Below are positions 1 to 8,609 of a DNA stretch of 64,000 nt, piece after piece. The translations under genes were made by a program, and so were the position numbers. Origin of the DNA: Lachnospiraceae bacterium (GTDB lineage: Bacteria > Bacillota > Clostridia > Lachnospirales > Lachnospiraceae); assembly GCA_017527205.1 (NCBI GenBank), contig JAFXQK010000075.1, positions 49,937 to 113,936 on the forward strand, given 5' to 3'. Positions within the stretch are counted from its first letter, which is position 1. Every line of letters begins with the position of its first letter. The notes beneath the pieces were generated by a model. That model was not told the origin of the DNA. It searched no databases and worked only from the letters and a program-made list of their open reading frames with translations.

Positions 1-539
1 TCAGAAATGGCATGACCATTGAATTGGATAATAACGTATTCCAGATCGTAGAATTCCAGCACGTAAAGCCTGGTAAGGGTGCTGCTTTCGTACGCACCAA
101 GCTGAAGAATATTAAGTCCGGCGGCGTGGTTGAGAGAACCTTCCGTCCTACCGAGAAGTGCCCTCAGGCGCGTATCGACAGAAAGGACATGCAGTATTCC
201 TATTCTGATGGCGACCTTTTCTATTTCATGGATACCGAGACCTTTGATCAGATCGCATTGAACGCAGAGACCGTTGGCGATGCGCTGAAGTTTGTTGTTG
301 AGAACGAAGTTTGCAAGATTTGTTCCCACAATGGAAGCGTATTCTCCGTTGAGCCTCCTCTGTTCGTAGAACTGACCATTACGGATACCGAGCCTGGCTT
401 CAAGGGTGACACCGCCACCGGTGCAAGCAAGCCCGCTATCGTAGAGACTGGTGCACAGGTAATGGTTCCTCTGTTCGTAGAGCAGGGCGACAAGATCAAG
501 ATCGACACCAGAACTGGTGAGTATCTGTCCAGAGTATAA
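1..539 (+). CDS. efp: Translation elongation factor P, 5'-truncated by the window edge
   Basis: EF-P binds ribosomes stalled at proline runs and stimulates peptide bond formation. The reading frame is already open at base 3, and the Met at 12 lies about ten residues inside the usual 185-residue protein, so the true start is off the window. Visible are the N-terminal KOW-like domain with the modification loop [10 protein letters not shown] and the two OB-fold domains, including [19 protein letters not shown]. The loop lysine (codon 75-77) aligns with Lys32 of Bacillus subtilis EF-P, which carries the post-translational modification. A good terminator follows at 583-621. The modifying enzymes are not seen in this window. 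Confidence 0.96.
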   Translation, partial: RNGMTIELDNNVFQIVEFQHVKPGKGAAFVRTKLKNIKSGGVVERTFRPTEKCPQARIDRKDMQYSYSDGDLFYFMDTETFDQIALNAETVGDALKFVVENEVCKICSHNGSVFSVEPPLFVELTITDTEPGFKGDTATGASKPAIVETGAQVMVPLFVEQGDKIKIDTRTGEYLSRV

Positions 540-582
540 TAGATCCAGTTGGATTTATCCAAAGCAGACATGACAGACTTGT

Positions 583-621
583 AAGACAATGAACTTCCCT
601 TAAGGAAGCTCATTGTCTTTT
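583..621 (+). terminator. Rho-independent terminator of efp
   Basis: A 16-base arm (583-598) pairs with 604-619 with one mismatch around a short CTTAA loop, and a run of T follows. It lies 44 bases after the efp stop and separates it from the next gene. Confidence 0.85.
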
Positions 622-703
622 CTGTTGCGGTTTTTTAGTGATTCGAAGAAGGGGCGCGTCATGGGGGTGCGACGCAGCCAAGCGGCTTGATAAGGGCGAA
701 TGC

Positions 704-1618
704 ATGAACAAAAACGAATTTGCAGAAGAGGTCAGAAGGAGTCTGGCTGAGAGCTTTGGAGAGGAAATGGAGGTAAGGCTTCAGAAGGTTAAAAAGAACA
801 ATGGCGTTACGCTGTTGGGGGTAATGGTCAATGATAAGAAGAGAAATATTGCGCCAACGCTGTATTTAGATGATTTATATGGAGAGTATCAAAATGGCCG
901 CCCGTTTGAGGAGGTTCTTAGCGTTATCAGGGAGAATCTAAAGCGTGGTATGCCTAAGGGAAATATTGACATGGAGTTCTTTATGGACTTTGAGAAGGTC
1001 AAGGAGAAAATATGCTATCGATTAGTCAATCGGGAAAGGAATGAGCAAACTCTGGAACAAGTCCCAAATATCCCATTCTTGGATCTGGCGATTACCTTTT
1101 TCTATGTCTTTTGGAATGATGAGATTGGTGGAGGAAGCATTTCCGTTACGAATGAGCATGTGGAGAGATGGGGGACTAGTGTGGCGGAGCTTTGGAAAAT
1201 TGCAAATGAAAACACGAGGAGAATCTATCCGGAACAATGTTGTCCGATGGAGGAGCTTTTATTAGAGCTCATGGGAAGACATTCTAAAATTTGGCCTGCC
1301 CTTCCGGAAGAGAACGGCTGGGGACCTTTTTCGATGAAAATCCTGACAAACCACATGAGAAGCAATGGCTCAGCCGTGATGCTGTATGATGGATATCTGG
1401 AACAGCTGGCGGAGAAGCTCGACTGTAACTATTATATTATCCCTTGCTCAATTCATGAAGTGATCATGCTCCCTGAGATTCAGGAATTTGGAAAAGCCTT
1501 TTTAAAGGAGATGATTCAGGACGCAAATGAGCATGTTGTAGATCCGCAGGAATTTCTGTCAAATAGTGTCTATTACTATAACAGAGAGCAGAAAAAGGTA
1601 GAACTTGTCATCCCTTAA
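704..1618 (+). CDS. DUF5688 family protein
   Basis: A 304-residue soluble protein without signal peptide or membrane segment. The phrase NIAPTLYLDDLYGEYQNGR and the general layout resemble the DUF5688 family, common in Lachnospiraceae and of unknown function. I chose ATG 704 (MNKNEFAEEV), preceded by a weak AAGGGCG. An upstream extension to 638 would add a basic stretch that does not look like the family and overlaps recurring intergenic sequence. The gene stands alone between the efp terminator and tRNA-Arg. The family call rests on recalled sequence character only, and no function can be deduced. Confidence 0.75.
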   Translation: MNKNEFAEEVRRSLAESFGEEMEVRLQKVKKNNGVTLLGVMVNDKKRNIAPTLYLDDLYGEYQNGRPFEEVLSVIRENLKRGMPKGNIDMEFFMDFEKVKEKICYRLVNRERNEQTLEQVPNIPFLDLAITFFYVFWNDEIGGGSISVTNEHVERWGTSVAELWKIANENTRRIYPEQCCPMEELLLELMGRHSKIWPALPEENGWGPFSMKILTNHMRSNGSAVMLYDGYLEQLAEKLDCNYYIIPCSIHEVIMLPEIQEFGKAFLKEMIQDANEHVVDPQEFLSNSVYYYNREQKKVELVIP

Positions 1619-1680
1619 GATTTTCTAAACAAAGGGCTTTTGGAAAAATGAAGGTAGACATTCCAAGGGTTTTATGGTAG

Positions 1681-1686
1681 TATAAT
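1681..1686 (+). promoter_or_regulatory. -10 element of the tRNA-Arg promoter
   Basis: A perfect TATAAT lies 43 bases before the tRNA. No canonical -35 stands at 16-18 bases; the nearest match, TAGACA at 1655-1660, is 20 bases away. Transcription should start near 1690, inside the left arm of the inverted repeat. Confidence 0.5.
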
Positions 1687-1687
1687 T

Positions 1688-1810
1688 CAAGGTGACGCAA
1701 ATTTTAAGACTTCAAAATGACTGGCGACCGTAGTCTAATGGATAAAACGATGGCCTCCGACGCCGTTGTTGCAGGTTCGAGTCCTGTCGGTCGCACGATG
1801 CGTCACCTTG
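1688..1810 (+). repeat. Perfect 12-bp inverted repeat enclosing tRNA-Arg
   Basis: CAAGGTGACGCA (1688-1699) is exactly complementary to TGCGTCACCTTG (1799-1810), and five T follow directly (1811-1815). The two arms bracket the tRNA at 12-bp perfect complementarity, so the precursor can fold with leader and trailer paired and the tRNA as the loop. The right arm plus T tract could act as terminator, or the stem could be a processing signal. Confidence 0.8.
1724..1795 (+). tRNA. tRNA-Arg (anticodon CCG, reads CGG)
   Basis: The cloverleaf closes with acceptor stem GCGACCG/CGGTCGC and discriminator A1795. The anticodon stem ATGGC/GCCGT (one G-T pair) carries loop CTCCGAC, placing anticodon CCG at 1757-1759. 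The T arm is GCAGG-TTCGAGT-CCTGT. The D stem has one mismatch. CCA is not encoded. CGG is a rare Arg codon in the neighbouring genes, which favour AGA and CGT/CGC. Confidence 0.93.
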
Positions 1811-1828
1811 TTTTTGAAGAGAGGAAGT

Positions 1829-3076
1829 ATGAAGGATAAAATACAGAAAATTTGGAATGTCGCACTAAAAAATGGGAAATATGTTTTTCCCGTGATTGTC
1901 TGTCTTGCCGTGGCGATTACCGTTGTCATTGCATTAAAGGCGAGCGGCGTTCACCATGATGAACTGAATCAAATTGGCGAGACCATCCAGACGTCTGAGA
2001 GCCAAACGCAGACCTCCAGCGAAGAAGTTAGCGATGAGGTTACACTTGTTAAGAATGAGGATCCGAATGTTCAGAACCTCATTGAGTCGTATTATAATGC
2101 GTTGGCAAGCGGTGATGAAGCAGTCCTGAATGCCCTTTGTGACAAGGTGGAAGAGATGGACATGCTTTGGTTTGTAGAAATCTCGAAATACATTGAGTAT
2201 TATCCCAATCTGGAGATCTATACAAAGCCCGGATATGCTGAGGGTGAGACGATCGCGTATGTCTGCTTCAAAGTAAAGATGACGGGTAAGGAAGCGGAAT
2301 ATCCGACCTATGCCATGCATTATCTCTGCACGGCGGCAGACGGATCGTTGTACATTAAGCGTACTGCCAGGTCAAATGAGCAGGATGAGTATGTGACGAA
2401 GGTTAGCGAACAGGCAGACGTCTTGGAGCTAATCAATATGGTGAAGGTAGAATTTGATAACCTGATTGCCGAACAACCTGATCTTCTGGCATATATGGAT
2501 GAGGTTTCCAATGACGTCAAGAGAACGGTTGGAGAAGAGCTCGGAAGCCAAAAGGCTGCCAGTGATCCGGATGGTACGGGAGAGACACAAGGCCAGGAAG
2601 GCGGAGAAGGAACCGACGGGGAAGGCCAAACGGGAACGGGTGATGGCGATCAGAACGGGGATGCGAATACAACGGAGGAAATCTATGCCGTTGCATCCAC
2701 GACGGTTAACGTTAGAAAATCAGACAGCCAGAAGGCAGAGAAGCTGGGAAGGCTGACCGGTGGAACGAAGGTTCGTGTTTTGGAACAGCTTGTCAATGGC
2801 TGGACCAAGATTTTATTTGAAAAGCAAGAGGGTTACGTGATGTCCCAGTACCTCAAGGTACAGGAATCCGCCCAGAATTATACGCCGATTGGCAAGGTTA
2901 AGGCGACGGATAACATTAACGTCCGCGCGGATGCCAGCACGAATTCTTCAAAGATCGGAACGCTTGTCAAGGGTGACGAGGTCGATCTGTTGGCTGTGGA
3001 AGGTGATTGGTGCAAGATCAATTTCAAGAATCAGATTGCTTACGTGAAGTCGGAGTTTGTTGAACAGGTGGAATAA
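1829..3076 (+). CDS. Membrane-anchored protein with two bacterial SH3 domains
   Basis: A 415-residue protein with a short cytoplasmic N terminus, one membrane segment (about residues 18-37) and an extracellular remainder. Residues of about 65-190 look like an NTF2-like fold. A Gly/Glu/Asp-rich linker then leads to two SH3b repeats (about 288-350 and 358-415), each with the NVR...G...V...G W...GYV pattern. SH3b domains usually bind peptidoglycan or cell-wall peptides, so this is probably an envelope sensor or wall-binding protein with no visible catalytic domain. ATG 1829 follows GAGAGGAAGT; the gene starts only 34 bases after the tRNA. Confidence 0.8.
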   Translation: MKDKIQKIWNVALKNGKYVFPVIVCLAVAITVVIALKASGVHHDELNQIGETIQTSESQTQTSSEEVSDEVTLVKNEDPNVQNLIESYYNALASGDEAVLNALCDKVEEMDMLWFVEISKYIEYYPNLEIYTKPGYAEGETIAYVCFKVKMTGKEAEYPTYAMHYLCTAADGSLYIKRTARSNEQDEYVTKVSEQADVLELINMVKVEFDNLIAEQPDLLAYMDEVSNDVKRTVGEELGSQKAASDPDGTGETQGQEGGEGTDGEGQTGTGDGDQNGDANTTEEIYAVASTTVNVRKSDSQKAEKLGRLTGGTKVRVLEQLVNGWTKILFEKQEGYVMSQYLKVQESAQNYTPIGKVKATDNINVRADASTNSSKIGTLVKGDEVDLLAVEGDWCKINFKNQIAYVKSEFVEQVE

Positions 3077-3178
3077 TATGATTCCTCAATGGGATATTAT
3101 TGTATACAAGTATGTGATTTTGTGCATTTTCCACAAATTTATTCCGAAAAATTTTACGCGTTAATTGGATAAAGCACA

Positions 3179-3207
3179 TTGTATTTTTGATTCGATGGGT
3201 ATATAAT
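3179..3207 (+). promoter_or_regulatory. Promoter of gdhA
   Basis: TTGTAT (3179-3184), a 17-base spacer and a perfect TATAAT (3202-3207). It predicts transcription from about 3214, giving a leader of about 110 bases that contains the alternative hairpins at 3218-3270. Confidence 0.75.
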
Positions 3208-3217
3208 GTCAGCAATG

Positions 3218-3270
3218 GGACAAAGGCGTTCTAGAAAAGGGGCGACTTTGTCCTTTTCTATCTAGTTTTT
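3218..3270 (+). promoter_or_regulatory. gdhA leader with two mutually exclusive hairpins (attenuator-like)
   Basis: GGACAAAG (3218-3225) pairs with CTTTGTCC (3246-3253), followed by TTTT. TAGAAAAGG (3232-3240) pairs with CCTTTTCTA (3252-3260), followed by TCTAGTTTTT. The stems share bases 3252-3253 and cross in position, so only one can form at a time. This is the geometry of a transcription attenuator. I do not recognise a known riboswitch consensus. Confidence 0.45.
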
Positions 3271-3323
3271 GATTCAGAGAGGATTGGAACGCAGGATCCA
3301 AAAAATATATAAGGAGGACATGA

Positions 3324-4673
<1,350 letters not shown>

Positions 4674-4718
4674 AGTTGTGACGAAGGTCACGCAGTTGCA
4701 AGCTAAATAATTGTTTGG

Positions 4719-4754
4719 AAACCCATGGCTTTCGGGCTGTGGGTTTTCTTTTTT
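4719..4754 (+). terminator. Rho-independent terminator of gdhA
   Basis: AAACCCA (4719-4725) pairs with TGGGTTT (4740-4746) and an interrupted T tract runs to 4754. It lies 46 bases after the gdhA stop. Confidence 0.85.
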
Positions 4755-4756
4755 CA

Positions 4757-4785
4757 TTGACTATATCCTGATTTTAGGCTATTAT
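4757..4785 (+). promoter_or_regulatory. Promoter of the ADP-ribosylglycohydrolase gene
   Basis: TTGACT (4757-4762), 17-base spacer, TATTAT (4780-4785), directly after the gdhA terminator. The leader of about 110 bases contains the 12-base direct repeat GCAAGGTGATTT at 4809-4820 and 4870-4881. Confidence 0.65.
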
Positions 4786-4901
4786 TATTTATATAGTATT
4801 GGGAGATTGCAAGGTGATTTTCAGCCCGAACGGAAACGAAGCGACCTGCTGGAAGAGAGCAAAAACATCGCAAGGTGATTTGTAAAAGGAGGATTGTGGG
4901 G

Positions 4902-6089
4902 ATGTACGTCAATAAAATACTTCAGAGATTTTATACGCAAAATGATACCGAGGTAAATCCTGACCAGATTCGCGGTTGCCTTTATGGCGGAGCCGTAGGA
5001 AATGCATTGGGGTACTCGGTTGTTTTTATGAATGAGGAAGACATCCGTAAACAGTTTGGGGAGAAGGGCATTACGGAGTTTCAGATTGCGAGAGAGGGCG
5101 GCAAGGCCATGATTTCTGACGATACGCAGATGACCCTCTTTACGGCAAATGGTCTGCTTGCTGCTGACACAAAGGCAAAGATTGGCAACATTCAGGTTTG
5201 GCCGAGAAGCTATGTTGCCATGGCATATCAGGATTGGCTGAGAACGCAGGAGATGAGCTATGAGGACTACTGTAAGGCAATGGAGGATCCTGAGAATATC
5301 ATGCATTGCGTATGCTGGCTTTCCGACGTGCCTGAGCTCTATTGTCGGAGACTTCCCGGGAATACCTGCCTGTCCGCCTTGAAGATTCGTAAAAATGCGA
5401 ATTATTTTGCAGAAGATTATACGAAGGACGTCGTTAACAACAGTAAGGGCTGCGGCGGCGTGATGCGTATTGCTCCTTTGGGCCTGATGTATCATAAAAT
5501 GAATACGTTGCGATTAGATGGTGAGGCAGCACAGATTGCTGCAATCACGCATGGAAATTCCCTCGGATACATGCCGGCGGCAATGCTGACGCATATCATT
5601 AACCGCATTGTTTTCCCGAAGGAGGAGCTGACGCTAAAGCAGATTGTCGTGGAAGCCATGCAGAAGATGATGGAACTGTTTGAATCGGACGAGCATCTGA
5701 ACGAGTTCGCGGACATCATTGATCTTGCCATTTCCCTTTCGGAGAATGAAGAGAGTGATCAGGACAACATTCGTAAGATTGGTGAGGGATGGGTAGCTGA
5801 AGAAACCCTGGCGATTGCAATTTATTGTGCACTCCGCCATCAGGATAGCTTCTCAGATGGCATTATCGCTGCGGTCAACCACGCGGGCGACAGCGATTCG
5901 ACAGGAGCCATTGCCGGAAACATTCTTGGAGCGCTTCTGGGATATGATCGTATGGAAGAGAAGTGGAAGAAGAATCTGGAGCTCTCAGACGTCATTATGG
6001 AGCTTGCGGATGACCTTTGCATGTGGATTCAGATGTCGGACAAGAGCAGCTTTGATGATCCGAAGTGGATGAAGAAGTATTACAGATAA
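4902..6089 (+). CDS. ADP-ribosylglycohydrolase family protein
   Basis: A 395-residue member of the ADP-ribosylglycohydrolase (DraG/ARH) fold, enzymes that remove ADP-ribose from proteins or other targets. The family metal-binding signatures are present: SDDTQMT near the N terminus and GDSDSTGAIAGNILGALLG near the C terminus. The first motif carries the paired Asp/Thr that bind the dinuclear metal centre and the last carries the distal Asp pair. ATG 4902 is preceded by AAAGGAGG at good spacing. No ADP-ribosyltransferase (DraT) or nitrogenase gene is nearby, so the substrate is unknown. It has its own promoter and is followed by a bidirectional terminator. Confidence 0.9.
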   Translation: MYVNKILQRFYTQNDTEVNPDQIRGCLYGGAVGNALGYSVVFMNEEDIRKQFGEKGITEFQIAREGGKAMISDDTQMTLFTANGLLAADTKAKIGNIQVWPRSYVAMAYQDWLRTQEMSYEDYCKAMEDPENIMHCVCWLSDVPELYCRRLPGNTCLSALKIRKNANYFAEDYTKDVVNNSKGCGGVMRIAPLGLMYHKMNTLRLDGEAAQIAAITHGNSLGYMPAAMLTHIINRIVFPKEELTLKQIVVEAMQKMMELFESDEHLNEFADIIDLAISLSENEESDQDNIRKIGEGWVAEETLAIAIYCALRHQDSFSDGIIAAVNHAGDSDSTGAIAGNILGALLGYDRMEEKWKKNLELSDVIMELADDLCMWIQMSDKSSFDDPKWMKKYYR

Positions 6090-6105
6090 GGAGCTTGGAA
6101 TGAAA

Positions 6106-6135
6106 AAGGGGCGATGAGATCATCTCACCGCCCTT
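6106..6135. terminator. Bidirectional terminator between convergent genes
   Basis: AAGGGGCG (6106-6113) and TGAGA pair with TCTCA and CGCCCTT (ending 6135) around a TCA loop. The A run on the left becomes a T run for the reverse-strand gene, so it serves that gene best and probably also the forward one. Confidence 0.8.
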
Positions 6136-6178
6136 ATTCTATACAATATTTACTTAATAGGATTTATTCGTAAAGGAA

Positions 6179-6367
6179 TTAATAGCTGGCATCCTGCTCA
6201 TTCTGCCCCTGTTCCTTTTCCTTGGCAATTCTCTTTACGGCATCAGCATATTTGTCATAGATCTCTTCCGGTGCGAGCCCAGAAAGACTCTGATGCTGCA
6301 GATAGAGGAGGGCCAAGGCTTCTACCTCATTCGTGGGAAATCCTGAATTATTCGTTGCGTCCATCAT
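6179..6367 (-). CDS. Small conserved-looking hypothetical protein
   Basis: A 62-residue acidic protein without signal peptide or membrane segment, rich in helix-forming residues, with a charged Lys/Glu/Gln tail. I do not recognise a family. It is supported as a gene by an AAAGGAGC ribosome binding site just upstream of its start, a well-formed reverse promoter (6402-6430) and a terminator just beyond its stop. It begins MMDATNN; either Met could be the start. It is transcribed toward the ADP-ribosylglycohydrolase gene and divergently from thrH. Confidence 0.65.
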   Translation of the reverse strand: MMDATNNSGFPTNEVEALALLYLQHQSLSGLAPEEIYDKYADAVKRIAKEKEQGQNEQDASY

Positions 6368-6401
6368 AAGAAAGCTCCTTTCTCTTCAAGTTCTTTTTAT
6401 T

Positions 6402-6430
6402 ATTATAATAAATCTGTCTAAATTATTCAA
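6402..6430 (-). promoter_or_regulatory. Promoter of the small reverse-strand gene
   Basis: On the reverse strand, TTGAAT (complement of 6425-6430), 17 bases, then TATAAT (complement of 6402-6407). It stands about 35 bases ahead of the start codon and back to back with the thrH promoter. Confidence 0.65.
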
Positions 6431-6446
6431 GCGGTTTTTGAAGCGT

Positions 6447-6476
6447 TTGACTTTCCGTTAAGGGATGTGTTATACT
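6447..6476 (+). promoter_or_regulatory. Promoter of thrH
   Basis: TTGACT (6447-6452), 18-base spacer, TATACT (6471-6476), 43 bases ahead of the thrH start. It is divergent from the small reverse-strand gene. Confidence 0.65.
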
Positions 6477-6519
6477 AAACATTGTGTTTACACTGTGATG
6501 ATAGTTTGGAGGAAGAAAA

Positions 6520-7119
6520 ATGAATGTTGTTTGTTTGGATTTAGAGGGCGTACTGGTACCGGAGATTTGGATTGCGTTTGCAGAGGCAAGCGGCATTCCT
6601 GAGCTGAAGAGAACGACCAGGGACGAGCCTGATTACGATAAGCTCATGCGATGGAGAATTGGTATTTTAAAGGAGCATGGCCTGGGACTGAAGGAGATTC
6701 AGGAGACCATTGCAAAGATTGATCCCATGCCCGGCGCAAAGGAATTTTTGGACGAGCTGCGCAGCATGACACAGGTTATCATTATTAGCGATACCTTTTC
6801 CCAGTTCGCAGGTCCTCTGATGAAGAAATTGGGTATGCCGACGATTTTCTGTAATGAGCTGGTGGTTGGCGAAAATGGGGAGATCACGGACTTTAAGATG
6901 CGCTGTGAGCAGTCAAAGCTAACGACCGTGAAGGCTCTGCAGTCCATTGGCTTCGAAACCATTGCCAGCGGTGACAGCCATAATGATCTTGGCATGATTC
7001 TTGCAAGCAAGGCAGGCTTTTTGTTCCGCAGCACGGAGCAGATCAAGAAGGATCATCCTGAGCTGGAGGCCTTTGAAACCTATGAGGAGCTGATGGCAGC
7101 AATCAAGAAGGCACTGTAA
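6520..7119 (+). CDS. thrH: ThrH-type phosphoserine phosphatase / homoserine phosphotransferase
   Basis: A HAD-superfamily enzyme. In Pseudomonas, ThrH dephosphorylates phosphoserine and can pass the phosphate to homoserine, giving phosphohomoserine. The 199-residue sequence starts CLDLEGVLVPEIWIAFAE, almost as in Pseudomonas ThrH. HAD motif I is DLEGV, motif II is the ISDTF region, and motif III/IV includes ASGDSHNDLGM. The start follows GGAGGAAGAAAA. The gene is monocistronic with its own promoter and terminator. thrC lies about 8 kb downstream and no homoserine kinase (thrB) is visible, which fits a role in threonine as well as serine synthesis. That pathway link is inference. Confidence 0.92.
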   Translation: MNVVCLDLEGVLVPEIWIAFAEASGIPELKRTTRDEPDYDKLMRWRIGILKEHGLGLKEIQETIAKIDPMPGAKEFLDELRSMTQVIIISDTFSQFAGPLMKKLGMPTIFCNELVVGENGEITDFKMRCEQSKLTTVKALQSIGFETIASGDSHNDLGMILASKAGFLFRSTEQIKKDHPELEAFETYEELMAAIKKAL

Positions 7120-7165
7120 TTCTAAGATCAGAATTTGGTCACATTTCAGTAGTCAATAAAAGAGA

Positions 7166-7200
7166 AAGGCCCACGGTACGCTCCTATGTCGTGGGCTTTT
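7166..7200 (+). terminator. Rho-independent terminator of thrH
   Basis: GCCCACG (7169-7175) pairs with CGTGGGC (7190-7196), extended by A-T pairs, and TTTT follows. Confidence 0.85.
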
Positions 7201-7323
7201 CGGACAGTAGGCAGCATGATGAGAGGCCTGAAGCATAAATAGATTTGGCGGCGTAAGGCTTTAGGGAAGGATGGCGTGTAAGCAGTGCGGTCGGGCATGG
7301 AGGAAAGGACGGAGAGAAGCTAG

Positions 7324-7812
7324 GTGAACGCAAACAATGAAGGGCAGACATTAACCGCCTACGTGGACGGAAGCTATAATGACGAGATCAAGCGATATGC
7401 CTTTGGCTGCGTGTTTCTGCCTCCTCAGGGCGGAATTTATCTGGCCATGGGGAATGGTGAGAACCCGGAGACACTATCCATGCGGAACGTAACGGGCGAG
7501 ATGCTTGGCGCAATGTATGCCGTGAAAACAGCGATGAAGAATGGCTTTCAGGGAATTGAGCTATACTACGATTATGAAGGAATTGAAAAATGGGTGACTG
7601 GCTCTTGGAAGGCAAAGAAGGAGCATACGAAGAAATATGCCGCTGCCATGCAGGAGTGGGGAAAGCAGATTCGAATTTCATTTCATAAGGTAGTTGCCCA
7701 CACAAAGGTAGAGTATAACGAGCTCGCAGATCAAACGGCTAAGCGTGGGTTGGAGGAAGGCAAGGGGATTCCGCCAATCCGCCTGCTAGAGGAATTAGAA
7801 ACATGGAACTAA
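7324..7812 (+). CDS. rnhA: Ribonuclease H family protein
   Basis: Predicted to cleave RNA in RNA-DNA hybrids. The 162-residue protein has the four acidic residues of the RNase HI active site: Asp in AYVDGSY, Glu in VTGEMLGAMYAV, Asp in YYDYEGIE and Asp in NELADQTAK. No N-terminal hybrid-binding domain is present. The start is GTG 7324 behind GGAGAGAAG. It overlaps the next gene (rluF) by ten bases, so the two are translationally linked, and ligA follows, giving a small nucleic-acid maintenance operon. No clear promoter was found in 7203-7323. Confidence 0.85.
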   Translation: MNANNEGQTLTAYVDGSYNDEIKRYAFGCVFLPPQGGIYLAMGNGENPETLSMRNVTGEMLGAMYAVKTAMKNGFQGIELYYDYEGIEKWVTGSWKAKKEHTKKYAAAMQEWGKQIRISFHKVVAHTKVEYNELADQTAKRGLEEGKGIPPIRLLEELETWN

Positions 7813-8609
7813 TGAGATTAAATAAATATTTGGCATCCTGCGGAATTTGTTCAAGACGGGAGGCAGACAAGCTGATCGAGAGGGGTTTGGTGCTTGTCAA
7901 TGGCATGCCTGCCGAGATGGGGATGCTGGTGGACGGAAGCGAGGAGATTTATTGCCGTGGACAAAAGGTCGAAGCAAAGGATCCCAAGGTGCTTTTGCTC
8001 TATCATAAGCCGGCGGGTGTCACCTGTACGGAAAAGGACTATCATGCTGAAAAAACGATCCGCACGGAGGTTCATTATCCCATCAGAGTGACCTATGCAG
8101 GAAGGCTGGACAAGGAGTCAAGAGGGCTGCTGCTTTTGACGAATGACGGGGATTTGATTGAAGAGATGATGCGCGGAGCGAACGGGCATGAGAAGGAGTA
8201 TGCCGTACAGGTCAATAAGCCGATTCTTGCTTCGGACCTAAAGAAAGTGTCAGAGGGGCTTTATCTGGAGGAGCTTGACGTTACGACGAGACCCTGCAGG
8301 ACGAAAAAGACAGGGGATCGGTCCTTTCACATTGTGTTGACGCAGGGATTAAATCGTCAGATTCGAAGGATGTGTGAACAATTAGGGTATCGCGTGGTAA
8401 GCCTGATACGGCTTCGCGTTGTGAATTTAGAATTGGGGGATCTCCCGGAGGGGCAATATCGTGAGGCAACGGAGGAAGAGGTAAAGAACCTTTGGAAAGC
8501 CCTGCGGATTGGAAGTGAGGGAGAAAAAATCGGAGAGAAGGAAAAGCATGAGCGAGGAGAAAAGCGTGGCAGAGGAAAGACGGGCGCTGGGCGGAGAAGT
8601 AAGCCGTGA
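7803..8609 (+). CDS. rluF: 23S rRNA pseudouridine synthase, RluF/RsuA family
   Basis: Converts a uridine in ribosomal RNA to pseudouridine; family members act on 23S positions near 2604. The order is an S4 RNA-binding domain (MRLNKYLASCGICSRREADKL) and the catalytic domain with GRLDKESRGLLLLTNDGD, whose Asp is the nucleophile, then LNRQIRRMCEQLGYRV. The last 35 or so residues are a Lys/Arg/Gly-rich tail encoded where ligA begins in another frame. Start ATG 7803 lies inside the 3' end of the RNase H gene. Assignment to RluF rather than another RsuA-family member is from overall resemblance. Confidence 0.88.
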   Translation: MELMRLNKYLASCGICSRREADKLIERGLVLVNGMPAEMGMLVDGSEEIYCRGQKVEAKDPKVLLLYHKPAGVTCTEKDYHAEKTIRTEVHYPIRVTYAGRLDKESRGLLLLTNDGDLIEEMMRGANGHEKEYAVQVNKPILASDLKKVSEGLYLEELDVTTRPCRTKKTGDRSFHIVLTQGLNRQIRRMCEQLGYRVVSLIRLRVVNLELGDLPEGQYREATEEEVKNLWKALRIGSEGEKIGEKEKHERGEKRGRGKTGAGRRSKP

